A DNA stretch of 64,000 nucleotides from Clostridia bacterium (GTDB lineage: Bacteria; Bacillota; Clostridia; Acetivibrionales; JAFADI01): NCBI GenBank assembly GCA_026418695.1, contig JAOAAU010000040.1, positions 56,017-120,016 of the forward strand. The letters run 5' to 3'. The translations under genes were made by a program, and so were the position numbers. This document shows, piece by piece, positions 51,961 to 60,186 of the stretch (position 1 is its first letter; each line of letters starts with the position of its first letter). The notes beneath the pieces were generated by a model. That model did no database searches, was not told the origin of the DNA, and saw nothing but the letters and a program-made list of their open reading frames with translations.

Positions 51961-53145
51961 ATGTTTAATGGCTTAAGACTCAAACTGACACTTCTAAATA
52001 GTGCTATTATCGGTTTGATACTGCTGTCTATTATCTTTTTACTTTATTTTGAGTTTCCTGAAATCGCTTATATTCACAGCGTAGATGATCGGGGAAAGTA
52101 TTTTAATACTATTACTGTAAGAGTTGATAACTCAGGCGACATTGTGTACAGGTCAACCAACCTCTCTATTAGCGATGCAGACTTGAGATCCCTGGTAAAA
52201 ATGGTCTCGGAACATACAAAGCACAGCGGCAATTTACGATTGAAAAATTCAGAATCCTACTTCTTTATAAGACTTATTACCGGCAAAGATAATGAAATGA
52301 CCATCGTTTTCTTTGACTCAAAAGCCAGGCACTCGTTAACCCATCATTTTCTGACAGAATCTGTATTTATTGCTTTGTTCGCTGTCGTCCTGGTCTTCAT
52401 AGGAAGCCTCTTTATGTCAAGCCGGTCTTTGATTCCTATAAAAAAATCCTGGCAGAAGCAAATAGATTTTACGGCAGACGCATCTCATGAGTTGAGAACG
52501 CCCCTTGCGGTAGTCCGGACAAACCTTGAATTGATTATGGGAAACCCGGATGAAACTGTTGGCAGCCAGAAAAAATGGCTCGAAAATATTCTTATCGAAA
52601 ACAATCGTATGGCAAAGCTTGTAGATGATCTGCTTACCCTTTCCAGGGCTGACTCATGCCATCAATCCCTTGAAATCAGCACCTTTATGCTGGATGAAGC
52701 CATACTGGAAGCTATCGCTCCATTCGAGCCCGTAGCTGCCAGTAAACAGATATCATTAGGTATTCATTTATCCCCGGAAACTGAATTTTCTGGTGACAGG
52801 AACCGGTTGAAGCAGTTGATCATCATTTTATTGGATAACGCGCTTAAATATTCGGATAACTCCGGAAAAATCGATATCCATCTGCGTAAAAGGGACAAGG
52901 AAATAGAAATTACTGTTTCCGACACCGGTGAAGGAATTGCAAAGGAGCACTTAGAGAAGATATTTGATCGTTTTTACCGGGTGGATAAGGCACGTGCCAG
53001 ACACAAAGGCAGTTCGGGATTAGGACTGGCTATTGCCAAATGGATCATAGATGAACACCACGGTCTGATCAAGGTAGACAGTACTCCCGGCAAAGGTACC
53101 CGGTTTGTAGTATCAATTCCCAACAATAGATGTAAGTCTTCGTAA
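51961..53145 (+). CDS. Sensor histidine kinase
   Basis: 394 residues. TM1 about 10-30, an extracellular sensor loop of about 100 residues, TM2 about 136-156. H-box QIDFTADASHELRTPLAVVR, N-box ILLDNALKYSDN, G-boxes DTGEGIAKEH and GSSGLGLAIAK. It phosphorylates the adjacent OmpR-type regulator. The short sensor loop has no assigned domain and may detect a peptide or lipid-targeting drug, as such pairs near MacB-type pumps often do. Confidence 0.94.
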   Translation: MFNGLRLKLTLLNSAIIGLILLSIIFLLYFEFPEIAYIHSVDDRGKYFNTITVRVDNSGDIVYRSTNLSISDADLRSLVKMVSEHTKHSGNLRLKNSESYFFIRLITGKDNEMTIVFFDSKARHSLTHHFLTESVFIALFAVVLVFIGSLFMSSRSLIPIKKSWQKQIDFTADASHELRTPLAVVRTNLELIMGNPDETVGSQKKWLENILIENNRMAKLVDDLLTLSRADSCHQSLEISTFMLDEAILEAIAPFEPVAASKQISLGIHLSPETEFSGDRNRLKQLIIILLDNALKYSDNSGKIDIHLRKRDKEIEITVSDTGEGIAKEHLEKIFDRFYRVDKARARHKGSSGLGLAIAKWIIDEHHGLIKVDSTPGKGTRFVVSIPNNRCKSS

Positions 53146-53267
53146 TATCCGAAATCAAAGCTTCATCTCAAGGGTGTGTCATATATACAAATAGGAATGA
53201 TAAGACATTTTGGAAAATGTAACGTAAAGTATTTATAAAAGATGTGAATCTTCAGGAGGATCAAATC

Positions 53268-53426
53268 ATGATCGGTTTGAGATTTATCTGGGTTGCCATC
53301 AACCTTGTTTTGCTCCTTTGTTTAACAGGGATTACGGTTTATGCTTTTATCCTATTTATCCGGCTTGCGAGAAAAGGTATTGTTGCCCTTGATCTATGGA
53401 TTGATAAGAACAAAGATACTTTGTAG
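53268..53426 (+). CDS. Single-pass small membrane protein
   Basis: 52 residues from ATG 53268 (AGGAGG 8 nt upstream). One membrane segment (about 5-30, FIWVAINLVLLLCLTGITVY) followed by a charged tail (KGIVALDLWIDKNKDTL). Not recognised. It follows the two-component pair by 122 bp. Confidence 0.6.
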   Translation: MIGLRFIWVAINLVLLLCLTGITVYAFILFIRLARKGIVALDLWIDKNKDTL

Positions 53427-53521
53427 CATTTCATGATATCGTTGCGCTGCAAATACATGGGTAGCCTCAACCAGCAAGAGCTTCGGCAATACCCGGCGAA
53501 TAAATTATATGGAGTGTCATC

Positions 53522-54223
53522 ATGAGTAAACCTATCTATAAAAAAATTGTTTGGTGTATCGCTGCCATTGCATTGCTTTCCTTTATTGCTATGGCCTATA
53601 TTTCAACAACTTACGGAAATCTTTCGCACTACTTCACGGCAAAGGAAGAGATTTCGAAGTATATCGACCAGCATTACAAGGATGTTTTAATTCTCGAGAA
53701 GGTCCGCTATAGTTCCAAAATGATGGCTTACGTCGGTCGTGTGAAAGATAAGAATGACAGCAGCATTATGTCTTATATCGCTTACTATGCAAATACAGGA
53801 GATATCGAAGACGATTATCGCTATAGAATACAAGGGCGAATGGAAGATGATCTGAGGGCTACCCTCACTACACTGATTTCTTCATCCTGTAATATTTCGG
53901 CTGAAAGTCTCCAAATCAGCCCGCTTTTGGAGATTCCCTCATTCAAATACAGGATGTCCGATAAATATACCGGGGCAGAACCCATTACCCTTAATTTATC
54001 TATTTCCACCAAATACAAAAGTAAAGAGGATTTCGGTAATGATGCCTATAAAATCCTCCGCTGCCTGGATAACTCCAATTTAAAGTTTAAGAAAATCAAC
54101 ATCTATTCATTTACCCCTGAAGACGGGGATCGAGCTTATGATATCCTTTTAGAAGTAGGTGAAAAAATCACATCCCTTGAAGAAGTGCAAAAGAGGGCAA
54201 CGATCAAGTATATGGGAAAGTAA
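53522..54223 (+). CDS. Membrane-anchored hypothetical protein
   Basis: 233 residues. One N-terminal membrane segment (about 10-28), then an extracytoplasmic mixed domain with YIDQHYKDVLILEKVRYSSK and a C-terminal part of similar build (YDILLEVGEKITSLEEV). This resembles YfjL-like proteins of Bacillus, but I am not certain. GGAGTG precedes ATG 53522. Function unknown. Confidence 0.65.
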   Translation: MSKPIYKKIVWCIAAIALLSFIAMAYISTTYGNLSHYFTAKEEISKYIDQHYKDVLILEKVRYSSKMMAYVGRVKDKNDSSIMSYIAYYANTGDIEDDYRYRIQGRMEDDLRATLTTLISSSCNISAESLQISPLLEIPSFKYRMSDKYTGAEPITLNLSISTKYKSKEDFGNDAYKILRCLDNSNLKFKKINIYSFTPEDGDRAYDILLEVGEKITSLEEVQKRATIKYMGK

Positions 54224-54254
54224 AATGAATAATCAAGATTGAAAAATCAAAAAT

Positions 54255-54674
54255 TTACGTTGAAAGCTTAACGGCTCCGGATGTCAGTAATTTGCTAACT
54301 CCACAGAGCAAAAGTATGCCGACGGTGATTTGGTAGAGCCATATCCCAAGAATATTCCCGAAGGATGTAAGGTATCCCTGTGTAATAAAATGAATCGAAA
54401 CAAAAATGAATGGACTCCACAGTAATCCAAACGAGCTTGCAGCTATAATACTCTTCGTATCCTGCAGATTCAAGCTGAAATTTTTCAAATAACGTCTATT
54501 TAGCTGATTCCATATTCCTAAGAATAAAATATTTAAAACCAGCGCAAATACGGTTTGAATAATGATCTGGTTCCCCAAACCTGATATTTTATAGATGCAA
54601 TAGCCACCAATAATTGCCCCTATATTGATCAGTGTCCACACAAAACCTTGAAAAGCCCATACTGCCGTCTTCAT
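54255..54674 (-). CDS. Small polytopic membrane protein, unknown
   Basis: 139 residues from ATG 54674 (GAGGGTGA 5 nt upstream; the frame also opens at 54713). Four predicted membrane segments (for example FVWTLINIGAIIGGYCIYKI and LLWSPFIFVSIHFITQGYLT). No family recognised. It converges on the 233-residue gene. Confidence 0.65.
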   Translation of the reverse strand: MKTAVWAFQGFVWTLINIGAIIGGYCIYKISGLGNQIIIQTVFALVLNILFLGIWNQLNRRYLKNFSLNLQDTKSIIAASSFGLLWSPFIFVSIHFITQGYLTSFGNILGIWLYQITVGILLLCGVSKLLTSGAVKLST

Positions 54675-54713
54675 TGATATCACCCTCTTAAAGATTGTCT
54701 CACATAAATACAT

Positions 54714-55020
54714 TATATTAGATCATTGTTAAAACACAAGACTGAATTTCAAATATCTGTAAATTATATGTAAATACTGATTTACTTTCGGGTAGTAAAA
54801 AAGTCGACCTCGTCGATTATAACTCAGCGTAATCCTTTGAAGAATTATAGTTGAAGCTTTTTGTACTAAACCACAGAAAAATGAGCAAATGCAGGTTTAG
54901 TAATACGGTTTATGGAAAGCATAGCACATTCATGAAGAATTGATGCTTTCCAGCCCTGAAAGAAATGCATTTAAAAGAAAGTAACAATCAAGGAAGAAAT
55001 ATACTTTCCTATGCATTTAA
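54714..55020. other. Non-coding gap with a stem-loop and a repeated 12-mer
   Basis: No gene seen. It holds a 10-bp perfect hairpin (54913-54922 against 54943-54952) and two copies of ATGCATTTAAAA (about 54966 and 55013). Their role is unclear. Confidence 0.45.
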
Positions 55021-55058
55021 AAAAGGCTGCTGATAGTTAATATCTATCGCAGCCTTTT
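55021..55058 (-). terminator. Terminator of the orphan sugar-binding protein gene
   Basis: AAAAGGCTGC (55021-55030) pairs with GCAGCCTTTT (55049-55058), with a GATAG/CTATC inner stem, T-rich on the minus-strand exit. It lies 21 bp past the stop. Confidence 0.8.
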
Positions 55059-55079
55059 ATCATCTGCCTGGCTTTTAAC

Positions 55080-56846
55080 CTACCTATAGAAAGCAAGGAA
55101 TTCGTCCACCTGCTTCTGCATCTCGGCCAGGACCTTATCAACACCCGCGTCTTTCATGTTTTTTGACATCCTTCCAAGAATCTGATCCGGATCAGCGCTT
55201 CCGGTATATAAAACCGGCAAATCTTCATTCAGGATATTTTTCAGTGCAGCGATTTCAACCTTCACTGGCTCAGGATTGAACTTAAACCCAAGAAGCGGAG
55301 ATGGCTGGGCAGCTGTATTGAAAGCCTTGATTTTATCCCATTTCATCGGATTGTCCTGGGGGAACAGGTAATTCAAGAACTGATTTCCAAACATCCACCC
55401 TGTTCCGGGGCTGTATCCTGAGGAGGTTCCATTATCTTTTCCCGGAATAAGCTCGATTGCATTTTCACTTTTTTTAGTATAGTGCTTTCCTTCAATTCCA
55501 AAGTTGATGAGGTTATTCAAATACTTATCCGTATTGAACAATTCCAGGAATCTTAATGCACGTTCAGGATTTCCGGAGGTTGTGGATATCGCCTGCATGC
55601 TTCCTGTAACTTCATTGGATGTCATTACGGGACTGGACAAATCCACCTGTACCCATTTTTGTCCTGTCATTTGATAAAGCTCATCTGCCTTATCGGGTCT
55701 TCCCGTAGCGGTAATCGCAAACACTTTCCCATTTCTTCTATCCTCAAAGACATCATCAACGGTTGCTGCATCCTTTCTGATGTAGCCTGCCTGGTAATAC
55801 CTTCTCATCTTATTGAAAAAGGTTTTGGCTTCGGGTGTTTCATAATCATTGAATACCTTGGAACCTCTGAAGTCGGGATAAATCGCTCCCGGTATATCCT
55901 CCTCAAAGATCTTTTCAAATCCAAGCATCCTGTAAGGCGATTCCCATCGGGTTGCTTCCAGCGGGTATACATCCGGTTCATTCTCTTTGATTATCTTCAG
56001 CATGGGCTCAATATCTTCAAACTTCTTTATACTGCCCGTATTGAGTTTATACTTATCTATCAGATCCTGACGCAATAACAGAACCCAGTTGTGCGCTGTA
56101 TAGCTGTTTGCAGGGATCGCATAAAGCCTTCCTTTGATTGAAGCTCCTTTGAGTATATTTTTGCCTAATTGCTCCTTTGTCTTTGGAGCATACTTATCCA
56201 TTAAATCCGTCAGGTCTACAAATGCTCCACGTGATACGCCCTGATAATAATTGTTGGTCCAACCGGATGTAAAACAAATATCGAAAGGTTCTCCAGCAGC
56301 CTGAAGCACACGAAGCTTGGTGTCGTAAACGCCCCACTCAAAGCACTTCAGCTTGATTCTGGCACCGATTTTATCCTTAATATATTCGTTGACAGCATTT
56401 TCTACCTCTGCAGCATCCCTTTGATCCCCAGTTCCAATGTAGTACCAGGTTATCTGGTTTGCATCATAGGTATTCTCTCTTCCAGGAACAATAGGTTCTT
56501 CTGTCGCTTCAACAACAGGTTCATCGCTATTGTATCCGATAAATACCGTATTGTCTTTATCCGACCACTCCACCGACTTTCCCAATGCCTCAGCAATTGC
56601 TCTCGCCGGCAGGTAAGTTGTTCCGTTATAAATAAATGGTTCAACCTTCTTCCCGGAAGCGTCCTTCAGATCAATATACTCTCCGTCCACACATACCTTG
56701 ATATTACTGAAAAGCACTTTGATTGTCCGCTCAAGTGCGGCTGAGTACGCTGAAGTCATGCTAAACAGAATGGATGCAACAAGAAATCCGATAATGATTC
56801 CTTTCAACATTCCTTTTGATGTAGTTGGTTCTCTTTTATTACCCAA
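55080..56846 (-). CDS. Solute-binding protein fused to copper-amine-oxidase-type N-terminal domain
   Basis: 588 residues. Signal/TM about 13-35. A stalk domain of the copper amine oxidase N-terminal type covers about 43-105 (FIYNGTTYLPARAIAEALGK, VEWSDKDNTVFIGY). A Lpl-type binding-protein fold follows (ITWYYIGTGDQRDAAEVENA, FDICFTSGWTNNYYQG, GRLYAIPANSYTAH) with a DUF3502-like C-terminus. No lipobox Cys is evident. No permease or ATPase is encoded next to it, so it is an orphan, possibly a wall- or sheath-associated sugar trap. TTG start at 56846 has GGGGG 9 nt upstream; an ATG at 56810 lacks a usable site. Confidence 0.85.
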   Translation of the reverse strand: MGNKREPTTSKGMLKGIIIGFLVASILFSMTSAYSAALERTIKVLFSNIKVCVDGEYIDLKDASGKKVEPFIYNGTTYLPARAIAEALGKSVEWSDKDNTVFIGYNSDEPVVEATEEPIVPGRENTYDANQITWYYIGTGDQRDAAEVENAVNEYIKDKIGARIKLKCFEWGVYDTKLRVLQAAGEPFDICFTSGWTNNYYQGVSRGAFVDLTDLMDKYAPKTKEQLGKNILKGASIKGRLYAIPANSYTAHNWVLLLRQDLIDKYKLNTGSIKKFEDIEPMLKIIKENEPDVYPLEATRWESPYRMLGFEKIFEEDIPGAIYPDFRGSKVFNDYETPEAKTFFNKMRRYYQAGYIRKDAATVDDVFEDRRNGKVFAITATGRPDKADELYQMTGQKWVQVDLSSPVMTSNEVTGSMQAISTTSGNPERALRFLELFNTDKYLNNLINFGIEGKHYTKKSENAIELIPGKDNGTSSGYSPGTGWMFGNQFLNYLFPQDNPMKWDKIKAFNTAAQPSPLLGFKFNPEPVKVEIAALKNILNEDLPVLYTGSADPDQILGRMSKNMKDAGVDKVLAEMQKQVDEFLAFYR

Positions 56847-57017
56847 GTTTCTTTACCCCCTTAATTTTGAAAAGTCTCCCATCCGAATAAATCATCAATC
56901 AATGTTTTAATTTATAAATACAAACATAGCTTCTACAGCTATTATAAACATATATGTATTTGTTTACCAGTAAGATTTATAGATTCATTTCGAGCCCTAT
57001 TGCATTGGCTGATAAGA

Positions 57018-57050
57018 CAGAAAAGGAGCATCCGCAAGACGGATACTCCT
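57018..57050 (-). terminator. Terminator of the FMN-binding lipoprotein gene
   Basis: An 11-bp stem with one wobble (57024-57034 against 57040-57050), with TTTT on the minus-strand exit. Confidence 0.75.
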
Positions 57051-57094
57051 AGAAATATTTCTCTTTTTGTTCTTATATGAAACTAAGATATTGA

Positions 57095-57550
57095 CTAATT
57101 AAGCTTAGCATCTTTCAAAGCCTTCTTAACCGCACGCTGGATACCTTCACAAGTATCGGTTACTCTTGTAACCGCATCTACTTCAACTGAATTTTTAGCC
57201 ACAATCCTTTCAGGGATAACTTTTAATGCTTCATCACTATACCCGGCGGTTTCATTGTGTGCGTCTACTTTAACACTGGATATTCTCCCATCTTTCACAG
57301 TTACTGCAACCTTTAGTCCAGGCTGTTTCCCTTCTGAAATCCCGGTATAAGTTCCATCCTTATACCTGTCATTGGATGGCTGAATCACCTTGAGCTGCGT
57401 TTCCTTATTCTCAGCAGCCGGCGCTGCGGACTCAGACTTCGGATTACTCGACTGCATCTTTGAAGACAGGTCTTTCCTGCTCTGTTCGCAGCTTGTCGCA
57501 AGAAATGAAATAATCATTATCAAGAATAAAATGTTTGTTATCTTTCTCAT
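57095..57550 (-). CDS. FMN-binding domain lipoprotein
   Basis: 151 residues from ATG 57550 (GAGGAG 10 nt upstream). Lipobox LATSCEQS. The C-terminal domain (about 75-148) reads DGTYTGISEGKQPGLKVAVT, DGRISSVKVDAHNETAGYSD and a late ERIVAKNSVEVDAVTRVTDTC. That agrees with the FMN-binding (NqrC/RnfG-like) domain, in which FMN attaches to a Thr of the TGAT-like motif; here the motif is VTRVTDTC. It may act in extracellular electron transfer, a role known for such lipoproteins in Firmicutes; here inferred. Confidence 0.82.
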   Translation of the reverse strand: MRKITNILFLIMIISFLATSCEQSRKDLSSKMQSSNPKSESAAPAAENKETQLKVIQPSNDRYKDGTYTGISEGKQPGLKVAVTVKDGRISSVKVDAHNETAGYSDEALKVIPERIVAKNSVEVDAVTRVTDTCEGIQRAVKKALKDAKLN

Positions 57551-57788
57551 GGTACATAGACTCCTCATGATTTTTTCCTGTAAAATAAACTTTCGGCTCA
57601 TCAGATTGATTATACCATAGCCTCAGCGTAGTTAACATAACTTTGACTCTTCTTTATGATTTACTAAAATTATATTGATCTATTGAAGCCCGTTTTAATC
57701 CAAAAGTTAAATGATTTTTTAGTTTGTTTGAGTAATTTCAGCTAAATTCCAGGGAATTTTTTTGTGAGAACTATATTTGCCATTCTTA

Positions 57789-57817
57789 TTGCTTTTTTGG
57801 CCCTTCTGGGATACAAT
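57789..57817 (+). promoter_or_regulatory. Candidate promoter of the purine-salvage operon
   Basis: TTGCTT (57789-57794), 17-bp spacer, TACAAT (57812-57817), about 50 bp upstream of the riboswitch. A TTGACA at 57842-57847 with poor -10 (TACACT) is a second option. Confidence 0.4.
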
Positions 57818-57867
57818 GATTATGTTCTTTTTCGTGGTTTTTTGACAATTTCAGAATTAAGCTACAC

Positions 57868-57938
57868 TGCTCGTATATTTTTAGAGATAGGGTCTAAAAG
57901 TTTCTACAAGACCACCTTAAATGGTCTGGCTACGGGTG
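57868..57938 (+). ncRNA. Guanine riboswitch aptamer (purine class)
   Basis: The purine riboswitch core is present: P2 (TTTTAG, 5' side), GTTTCTAC in J2/3, P3 (GACCA/TGGTC hairpin 57910-57925) and the J3/1 GGCTAC. P1 pairs 57869-57875 with 57931-57937. The specificity base is C (GGCTA), which marks guanine/hypoxanthine recognition; adenine types carry U. The expression platform is the terminator at 58008-58044. It controls xpt and the downstream nucleoside transporter. Confidence 0.92.
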
Positions 57939-58007
57939 TTATTGCGTTACATAATATGTGCATGCATATCCGTTTTTCTCCTGCATGCCTATATTCTCAA
58001 AGCTATA

Positions 58008-58044
58008 ACTCCCAATATTTTCTCTATTGGGAGTTTATTTTTTG
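58008..58044 (+). terminator. Riboswitch-controlled terminator
   Basis: An 11-bp stem (58008-58018 against 58025-58035) followed by a T-run. With guanine bound the terminator forms. A GCATGCA/TGCATGC pair (57960-57966 and 57982-57988) lies in the linker and may take part in the switch. Confidence 0.88.
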
Positions 58045-58107
58045 TATTCATTCCGAAAGGCGGGTGCAAGCTCTGCTGCTTACTTCCGAAAGCACCGCAG
58101 GGTCAAA

Positions 58108-58677
58108 ATGGAGCTATTAAAACAAAGAATTTTAAAAGACGGCCGGATCATCGGCCAGGATATCCTGAAGGTTGACAGCTTCCTGAACCATCAAATCGAC
58201 GTAAAGCTGTACAACGAAATCGGCAAGGAATTTAAAAAGCTTTTCAGCAATAAAGATATTACAAAAATTCTTACTATAGAAGCTTCCGGAATCGGCATCG
58301 CTTGTATCGCTGCCCAGTATTTCGACGTTCCGGTTGTTTTTGCGAAGAAAACCGAGTCCAGAAACCTGGATTCCGATACCTACGAAAGTGAAGTCCATTC
58401 TTTTACCAAGGGAAAGAGCTATAAGATCAGAGTGTCTAAGAAATACATCGACTCCTCGGACAAGATTCTGATTATGGATGATTTTCTTGCCAACGGAAAA
58501 GCAGTTTTAGGCCTGAAAGACATCGTTGATCAGGCTGAAGCCGCCCTGGCCGGTGTAGGGGTTGTCATCGAAAAAGGCTTTCAGGACGGGGGAAAAACAC
58601 TGCGGGATATGGGGCTTAACGTTCAGTCTCTGGCGATTGTTCAATCCATGGAAGGCGGAGTAATTCAGTTTCTTTAG
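58108..58677 (+). CDS. xpt: Xanthine phosphoribosyltransferase
   Basis: 190 residues. The PRPP-binding loop is [13 protein letters not shown], and the middle has [20 protein letters not shown]. It joins xanthine to PRPP to give XMP (purine salvage). The length is usual for Xpt. ATG 58108 has only a weak ribosome site, so translation may also respond to structure. It is the first gene behind the riboswitch. A hairpin without U-run (58681-58708) follows, then the transporter genes. Confidence 0.95.
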   Translation: MELLKQRILKDGRIIGQDILKVDSFLNHQIDVKLYNEIGKEFKKLFSNKDITKILTIEASGIGIACIAAQYFDVPVVFAKKTESRNLDSDTYESEVHSFTKGKSYKIRVSKKYIDSSDKILIMDDFLANGKAVLGLKDIVDQAEAALAGVGVVIEKGFQDGGKTLRDMGLNVQSLAIVQSMEGGVIQFL

Positions 58678-58749
58678 TGCCTTTTCATTTAAAAGTTTCA
58701 ATGAAAAGCAGCACTTCTAAATATAAAAAATAAAAGGAGGTCACTCATC

Positions 58750-59847
58750 ATGACAAAGAAAGTTATTGCACTTGTACTGGTAGTAATGATGGCATTTTCA
58801 CTGGCACTCATGACAGGATGCAGCGCAGGCACATCCGGGAGCAAGGTTAAGGTTGGTTTTGTATTCATCGGCCCTGTAAAGGACGGCGGATGGACAGAAG
58901 CGCATGCCAACGGCATGAATTACTTAAAAGAACAGCTTAAAGTAGAAACCATGCACAGAGAAATGGTTCCGGAAGGACCTGAATCCAAAAAAGCAATCAA
59001 AGAGCTCATCAATGCAGGCTGTAATGTAATCTTTACAACCAGCTTCGGTTACATGGATCCTACACTTGAAATGGCTAAAGAAAATCCGAATGTTAAGTTT
59101 TATCACTGCTCAGGTTTTAAAACTGCGGACAACATGTCCAATTATTTCGGACGCATGCACGAACCAAGATACCTCTCTGGAATCGTAGCAGGTCTTAAGA
59201 CTAAATCCAATAAAATCGGATATGTCGCTGCTTATGAAATCCCTGAAGTTATCAGCGGTATCAATGCTTTCACGCTTGGTGTACAGTCCGTAAATCCAAA
59301 TGCCGTTGTTAAAGTAAGATGGTCCCATACATGGATCGATTCCGCTAAGGAAAAAGACGCTGCCGTTGCCCTTCTTGATGACGGCTGTGATGTTATCTCC
59401 CAGCATAATGACTCAACTTCGCCTCAGATCGCAGCTCAGGAAAGAGGCGCTTTTGCTTTAGGATATAACCTTGACAGCAGAAATGCAGCTCCAAAAGCTT
59501 ACATGACAGCTCCTATCTGGAACTGGGGACCGTACTATGTAAATGAAGTAAAATCCATCATGGAAGGCAAATTCAAGGCCAGCGCTTATCACGGCGGTAT
59601 CAAGGAAGGCATTCTGGATCTTGCCCCATTGACAGATGTGGCACCTGCAGAAGCAAAAGCCAAGGTTGAAGAAGTAAGAAAGAAAATGGTTGAAGGTTCC
59701 TTCGAAGTATTCAAAGGACCTCTTCAGGATCAAACCGGTACTGTAAAAGTACCTGAAGGCAAGTTCCTCACTTATGAAGAAATCTTCGGAACTGACATGA
59801 ACTGGTTTGTGAAGGGCGTTGAAGGAAAGATCGAAGCTCAGAAGTAA
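58750..59847 (+). CDS. BMP-family nucleoside-binding lipoprotein
   Basis: 365 residues. Lipobox ALMTGCSAG. The BMP (basic membrane protein/PnrA) fold begins KVGFVFIGPVKDGGWTEAHA, with the GFGYMDPTLEMAKENPNVKF region and GYAAYEIPEV-like segments. PnrA-type proteins bind purine nucleosides; the riboswitch context supports guanosine or inosine. It is followed by a strong hairpin and, after a 340-bp gap, by the ATPase and two permeases. Confidence 0.93.
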   Translation: MTKKVIALVLVVMMAFSLALMTGCSAGTSGSKVKVGFVFIGPVKDGGWTEAHANGMNYLKEQLKVETMHREMVPEGPESKKAIKELINAGCNVIFTTSFGYMDPTLEMAKENPNVKFYHCSGFKTADNMSNYFGRMHEPRYLSGIVAGLKTKSNKIGYVAAYEIPEVISGINAFTLGVQSVNPNAVVKVRWSHTWIDSAKEKDAAVALLDDGCDVISQHNDSTSPQIAAQERGAFALGYNLDSRNAAPKAYMTAPIWNWGPYYVNEVKSIMEGKFKASAYHGGIKEGILDLAPLTDVAPAEAKAKVEEVRKKMVEGSFEVFKGPLQDQTGTVKVPEGKFLTYEEIFGTDMNWFVKGVEGKIEAQK

Positions 59848-59864
59848 TCAATCAAAGCATTTCA

Positions 59865-59890
59865 AAACCTCGGGCGCAAGCCCGAGGTTT
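59865..59890 (+). terminator. Strong hairpin after the binding-protein gene
   Basis: An 11-bp perfect stem with GCAA tetraloop (59865-59875 against 59880-59890). The U-run is weak, so partial termination or mRNA stabilisation of the abundant binding protein is likely. Confidence 0.7.
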
Positions 59891-60019
59891 AAATGTTATC
59901 AATACTAAACCCGGCCAATCCTTATATTACACTTGAATTTTCTTGACTTAAGACCATGAACATTATATCCTTCCAAGTAGAATTATATTTACAATGAATA
60001 TTGCAAGTTGAACCGAACT

Positions 60020-60160
60020 ATGCGCAGCCTTTTGGCTGCAGTTGTTATAGCGCATCAGTAGAAAATTTTACTTCCCTCGGCGCGTTTCAACGAGGCGGGA
60101 GATATGCTCACCGTCTGAAAACCTAAGCAGTACCCGCCACCTAAAAAGGTGGGGGAAATT
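60020..60160 (+). ncRNA. Structured RNA element resembling an IS200/IS605 right-end omegaRNA, without tnpB
   Basis: A run of nested stems: ATGCGC/GCGCAT (60020-60025 and 60050-60055) around an AGCC/GGCT hairpin; CCTCG/CGAGG (60075-60079 and 60091-60095); GGCGGG/CCCGCC (60094-60099 and 60133-60138) around TGCT/AGCA; and a final CCACC/GGTGG hairpin (60137-60141 and 60148-60152) ending in GGGAAATT. The final hairpin and upstream stem order resemble the 3' end of TnpB-type omegaRNA of IS200/IS605-family elements. No tnpB and no left end is seen. A cis-regulatory RNA of the ABC genes is the alternative. Confidence 0.5.
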
Positions 60161-60186
60161 TATTGCCTCGTTATAAGGTGGTTAAA

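Noticed and set aside
57764..58120. 118-residue plus-strand frame upstream of xpt
   Set aside because: It crosses the guanine riboswitch and terminator; the sequence is explained by RNA structure.
60000..60160. Cobalamin, c-di-GMP or other known riboswitch upstream of the ABC ATPase
   Set aside because: The conserved boxes of these classes were looked for and not found; the fold order fits an omegaRNA-like element better.
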